From positions 1-6,707 of the forward strand of contig DUSJ01000273.1 in NCBI GenBank assembly GCA_012842645.1: a DNA stretch of 6,707 nt, given 5' to 3'. Within the stretch, counting starts at the first letter, position 1. Each line of letters begins with the position of its first letter. The notes beneath the pieces are model-generated. The model saw nothing but the letters and a program-made list of their open reading frames with translations, was not told the DNA's origin and did no database searches. This DNA is from Clostridiaceae bacterium. GTDB lineage: Bacteria; Bacillota; Clostridia; DSM-8532. Made by a program: the position numbers and the translations under genes. Positions 4,737-6,707 of the stretch are shown here, in pieces.

Positions 4737-6398
4737 TTGGAAAATGTGATGGGCTGGCGCATCCTCAGAGCCGCAAAAGCGGCACAAAGGATGCGCCTTA
4801 TATGTTTGACGAGTTGCACCCCCGTCATGGGTTTTGTTGACAATGCGGTTTTCAGGATGCAATACACAGGTGACGCTTCGGACGGGGAGCTTGCGCTGCC
4901 TATGATAAGGGAGATTCAGCCTGATCTTCTCATTACGGATATCAAGATGCCCTTCATGGATGGGCTTACCTTGATCAAACTTGTGCGCAGCGAGCTTCCA
5001 AGGACAAAAATCGTTATAATCAGCGGGTACGACGATTTTACATACGCACAGCAGGCTATCCGCATGGGCGTTGACCAATACCTGCTCAAACCGATCATTA
5101 AGGACAAACTGGTTGAGATACTGGTGGAACTGTACGGGAAAATGAACGAAGAGCGGCAGCAGCAGGAGTACATAGAATATTTCCGGCGGGAAGCCCAGGA
5201 GTATGAAAACTTTTCACGCAGAAGTTTCTTTGAGAAAATTGTTACCGGCGTGCTGAACGAATCGGAGATCATAGAGACCGCCAGGTCCATGGATATGGAT
5301 ATCGAAGCCCCATTCTACAATATAGTGCTTTTCTCGCTCAGCAGCGCGGAATATGACGGAAGCGCGCCGGAGATATATACCGAAAACCTTGCTTCATTGC
5401 AGGATGACGTTACGAAGCTCTTTATAGGCAGACCCGAGCTGATCCTGTTCAGGTGGAACATCACGATATACGCTGTCCTGGTCAGGGGATCCGAGGATGA
5501 CATAGTCACCAATACTATCGAATGCATAAAAAATATACGTGATCGCTGCCTTGCCGCAGGGAATGATGTAGGCTGGTATATAGCAAGGGGGACGCCTGTG
5601 CCGCGTCTCAGCGCCCTGCCTTCGTGTTTTGCCGAGGCAAGCCGAATATTGTCTTATCGTTATTTATGTCCAGACGAACATATCCTGACAGAGGCAAGCA
5701 TTCAGGACTTAAGGGAAAACAGCCGCTTCCGGGCAGGCACGTGCAGCAATGAGATTGATACCGAACATGTAAGAAAGTTTCTGAGCGGCGGAACAGAAAA
5801 TGAAATCGAGGACTTCCTCGAACAGGTGCTTGAAAATACCGGGGAAAGGGTCGTTTCCACAGCACTGCTTTGCAGGTACCTGGCCATGACAATCTACTTT
5901 GCGGCGCTGAAATACCTTGAAATGATAGGATGCAGCATCGACAGCCTTTGGTCGATAGATTTATGGCCGAGCGACAGCATAGCCACTGCCGGGGATTTAA
6001 GGAATTATGCCCGCGAGGTCATCAGGCGCGCTATCGATCTGCGCGACCGGGAAAGCACCAGGCGTCAGCATGTTCTGTTGAAACAGGCGATAGATTATAT
6101 TGACAAAAATTTTTCCGATCCATCCATCTCACTCGATAAAGTCGCAAAAAACGTCAACATCAGTCCCAGTTACCTGTCGGCAGTCTTCAGTCAGGAAGTA
6201 GGGCAGACATTGACCGAGTACATCACATCAAGGCGCATCAATGAAGCGAAAAATATGCTCCGCAATACGGACATGAGGCTTAGCGAAATCGCATTCGCAG
6301 TTGGTTACAAGGATCCGCATTATTTCAGCTTTGTGTTCAGGAAAGTGTCGGGCTGCACGCCCAGTGATTATCGAAGAGGGACAGGCAGTGAGCATTAA
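4737..6398 (+). CDS. YesN-type response regulator, AraC-family output, with abnormal receiver N-terminus
   Basis: This is a cytoplasmic DNA-binding regulator, partner of the kinase that follows. The open frame from TTG 4737 has 553 codons, but the start is uncertain: no in-frame start (TTG 4737, GTG 4746, ATG 4749, 4791, 4827 or 4857) has a good ribosome site. From about residue 45 the receiver is normal: GDASDGE, phosphoacceptor Asp68 in LLITDIKMP, Ser96 in IISGY, and Lys118 in QYLLKPI. The first strand and acidic Asp-Asp/Glu pair, needed for metal binding and phosphorylation, are missing from the frame. A long poorly conserved middle (about 130-440) is usual for YesN proteins. The C-terminus (about 444-550) has two AraC helix-turn-helix units, around DKVAKNVNISPSYLSAVF and LSEIAFAVGYKDPHYFSF. 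The frame overlaps the kinase start by 11 bp. It is either a gene with a damaged 5' end, an atypical receiver, or a sequence with errors near 4800-4840. Confidence 0.85.
   Translation: MENVMGWRILRAAKAAQRMRLICLTSCTPVMGFVDNAVFRMQYTGDASDGELALPMIREIQPDLLITDIKMPFMDGLTLIKLVRSELPRTKIVIISGYDDFTYAQQAIRMGVDQYLLKPIIKDKLVEILVELYGKMNEERQQQEYIEYFRREAQEYENFSRRSFFEKIVTGVLNESEIIETARSMDMDIEAPFYNIVLFSLSSAEYDGSAPEIYTENLASLQDDVTKLFIGRPELILFRWNITIYAVLVRGSEDDIVTNTIECIKNIRDRCLAAGNDVGWYIARGTPVPRLSALPSCFAEASRILSYRYLCPDEHILTEASIQDLRENSRFRAGTCSNEIDTEHVRKFLSGGTENEIEDFLEQVLENTGERVVSTALLCRYLAMTIYFAALKYLEMIGCSIDSLWSIDLWPSDSIATAGDLRNYAREVIRRAIDLRDRESTRRQHVLLKQAIDYIDKNFSDPSISLDKVAKNVNISPSYLSAVFSQEVGQTLTEYITSRRINEAKNMLRNTDMRLSEIAFAVGYKDPHYFSFVFRKVSGCTPSDYRRGTGSEH
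4756..4797 (+). terminator. Strong two-tier hairpin, probable intrinsic terminator after the phosphorylase gene
   Basis: Outer arms GGCGCATCCT (4756-4765) and AGGATGCGCC (4788-4797) pair perfectly over 10 bp. Inside, after a symmetric four-by-four internal loop, GCCGC and GCGGC (4770-4774 and 4779-4783) pair around an AAAA loop. The tail TTATATGTTT is T-rich but broken, so termination may be partial. The hairpin lies 57 bp after the phosphorylase stop. It also lies inside the longest open frame of the response regulator, where a receiver domain should begin, so it may separate the two genes or attenuate regulator expression. Confidence 0.6.
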
Positions 6399-6707
6399 TA
6401 ACAGGCGTAAAGACAACAAAAAAATAAAAATGCAGAGAAGTCTCTGGAATATGATCCTTATGGTATCACTGCCGCTGATGACAGTCATTGTTATGCTGGC
6501 GTCAGTCGGGATAGTATATGCGTTCCGGTACCATGCGATTCTGAACAACGTTACTATGGCTTCTGAGTTTAACCAGAACTTCAAGGACGATGTGGATCTG
6601 AAAATGTATTATTACGTGATAGACAGCCAGTACTCGGTGGGCCTTCCCCTTGAAGAAGTGAAGTCCGCGAAGGAAATAGCCCAGAAACTATACGATACCA
6701 CGATGAA
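6388..6707 (+). CDS. Sensor histidine kinase, YesM-like, N-terminal part only (continues past window)
   Basis: This is the start of a membrane sensor kinase, the expected partner of the preceding YesN-type regulator. GTG at 6388 has AGAGGG (6375-6380) seven bases upstream and overlaps the regulator's last codons by 11 bp, which implies translational coupling. The window holds 106 codons without a stop. A basic cytoplasmic start (NRRKDNKKIK) leads to one membrane helix at about residues 22-46. An extracytoplasmic segment then begins, with NNVTMASEFNQNFKDD and YYYVIDSQY, the pattern seen where YesM-family sensor domains leave the membrane. The HAMP, His_kinase and ATPase domains would lie beyond the window. 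An internal ATG at 6430 lacks a ribosome site. The identification relies on context and the short N-terminal pattern; the signal sensed is unknown. Confidence 0.8.
   Translation, partial: MSINNRRKDNKKIKMQRSLWNMILMVSLPLMTVIVMLASVGIVYAFRYHAILNNVTMASEFNQNFKDDVDLKMYYYVIDSQYSVGLPLEEVKSAKEIAQKLYDTTM

Noticed and set aside
4837..4866. TTGACA at 4837-4842 as a promoter for the response regulator
   Set aside because: The hexamer is perfect, but the sequence 17 bases downstream (CAATAC) is a very poor -10, and the site lies within the receiver coding region.
1..6707. CRISPR arrays, tRNA or rRNA genes, insertion sequences, phage genes
   Set aside because: Reading through the window showed no repeat-spacer pattern, no clear cloverleaf, no transposase or integrase motifs and no terminal inverted repeats bounding a segment.

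Overview
The window looks like chromosomal DNA from a low-to-mid GC Firmicute, most likely a member of the Clostridia. The clues are a substrate-binding protein carried as a lipoprotein, very strong AGGAGG-type ribosome binding sites, and a YesN/YesM-type two-component pair. This placement is inferred from gene style; the window holds no rRNA or other marker gene.

Layout. Bases 1-3642 hold a minus-strand operon read from right to left: a sugar-binding lipoprotein (2593-3642), a double-domain ABC ATPase of the RbsA/MglA type (1004-2488) and an RbsC-type permease (977 down to the window edge, with only its last residues missing). Together these form a complete CUT2-type (ribose/galactose family) importer. 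A 12-bp-arm stem-loop lies between the lipoprotein and ATPase genes, and the ATPase start overlaps a small out-of-frame ORF that owns the good ribosome binding site. Bases 3643-3988 are a divergent control region. It holds a plausible sigma-A promoter for the transporter that overlaps a cluster of CATTA/TAATG palindromes, a separate ATGACA-TGTCAT palindrome, and a candidate plus-strand promoter.

On the plus strand come a DeoD-type purine nucleoside phosphorylase (3989-4699), two successive hairpins (4695-4729 and 4756-4797, the second terminator-like), a YesN-type response regulator with an AraC-family DNA-binding end (up to 6398), and the start of its membrane sensor kinase (from 6388, running off the window and overlapping the regulator by 11 bp).

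How the parts may work together (inference): the importer brings in ribose, a related sugar or possibly a nucleoside. The phosphorylase splits purine nucleosides to base plus (deoxy)ribose-1-phosphate. The two-component system senses an extracellular cue and controls the neighbouring genes. No ribokinase, RbsD, RbsR or phosphopentomutase gene is visible here.

The oddest feature is the response regulator. Its receiver domain has the phosphoacceptor Asp and the conserved Lys, but the normal N-terminal strand with the acidic Asp-Asp/Glu pair is not present in the open frame. That stretch is occupied partly by the terminator-like hairpin, and receiver-like residues appear in another frame. This suggests a decayed or rearranged N-terminus, or a sequence error. 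I see no CRISPR array, insertion sequence, tRNA or rRNA.
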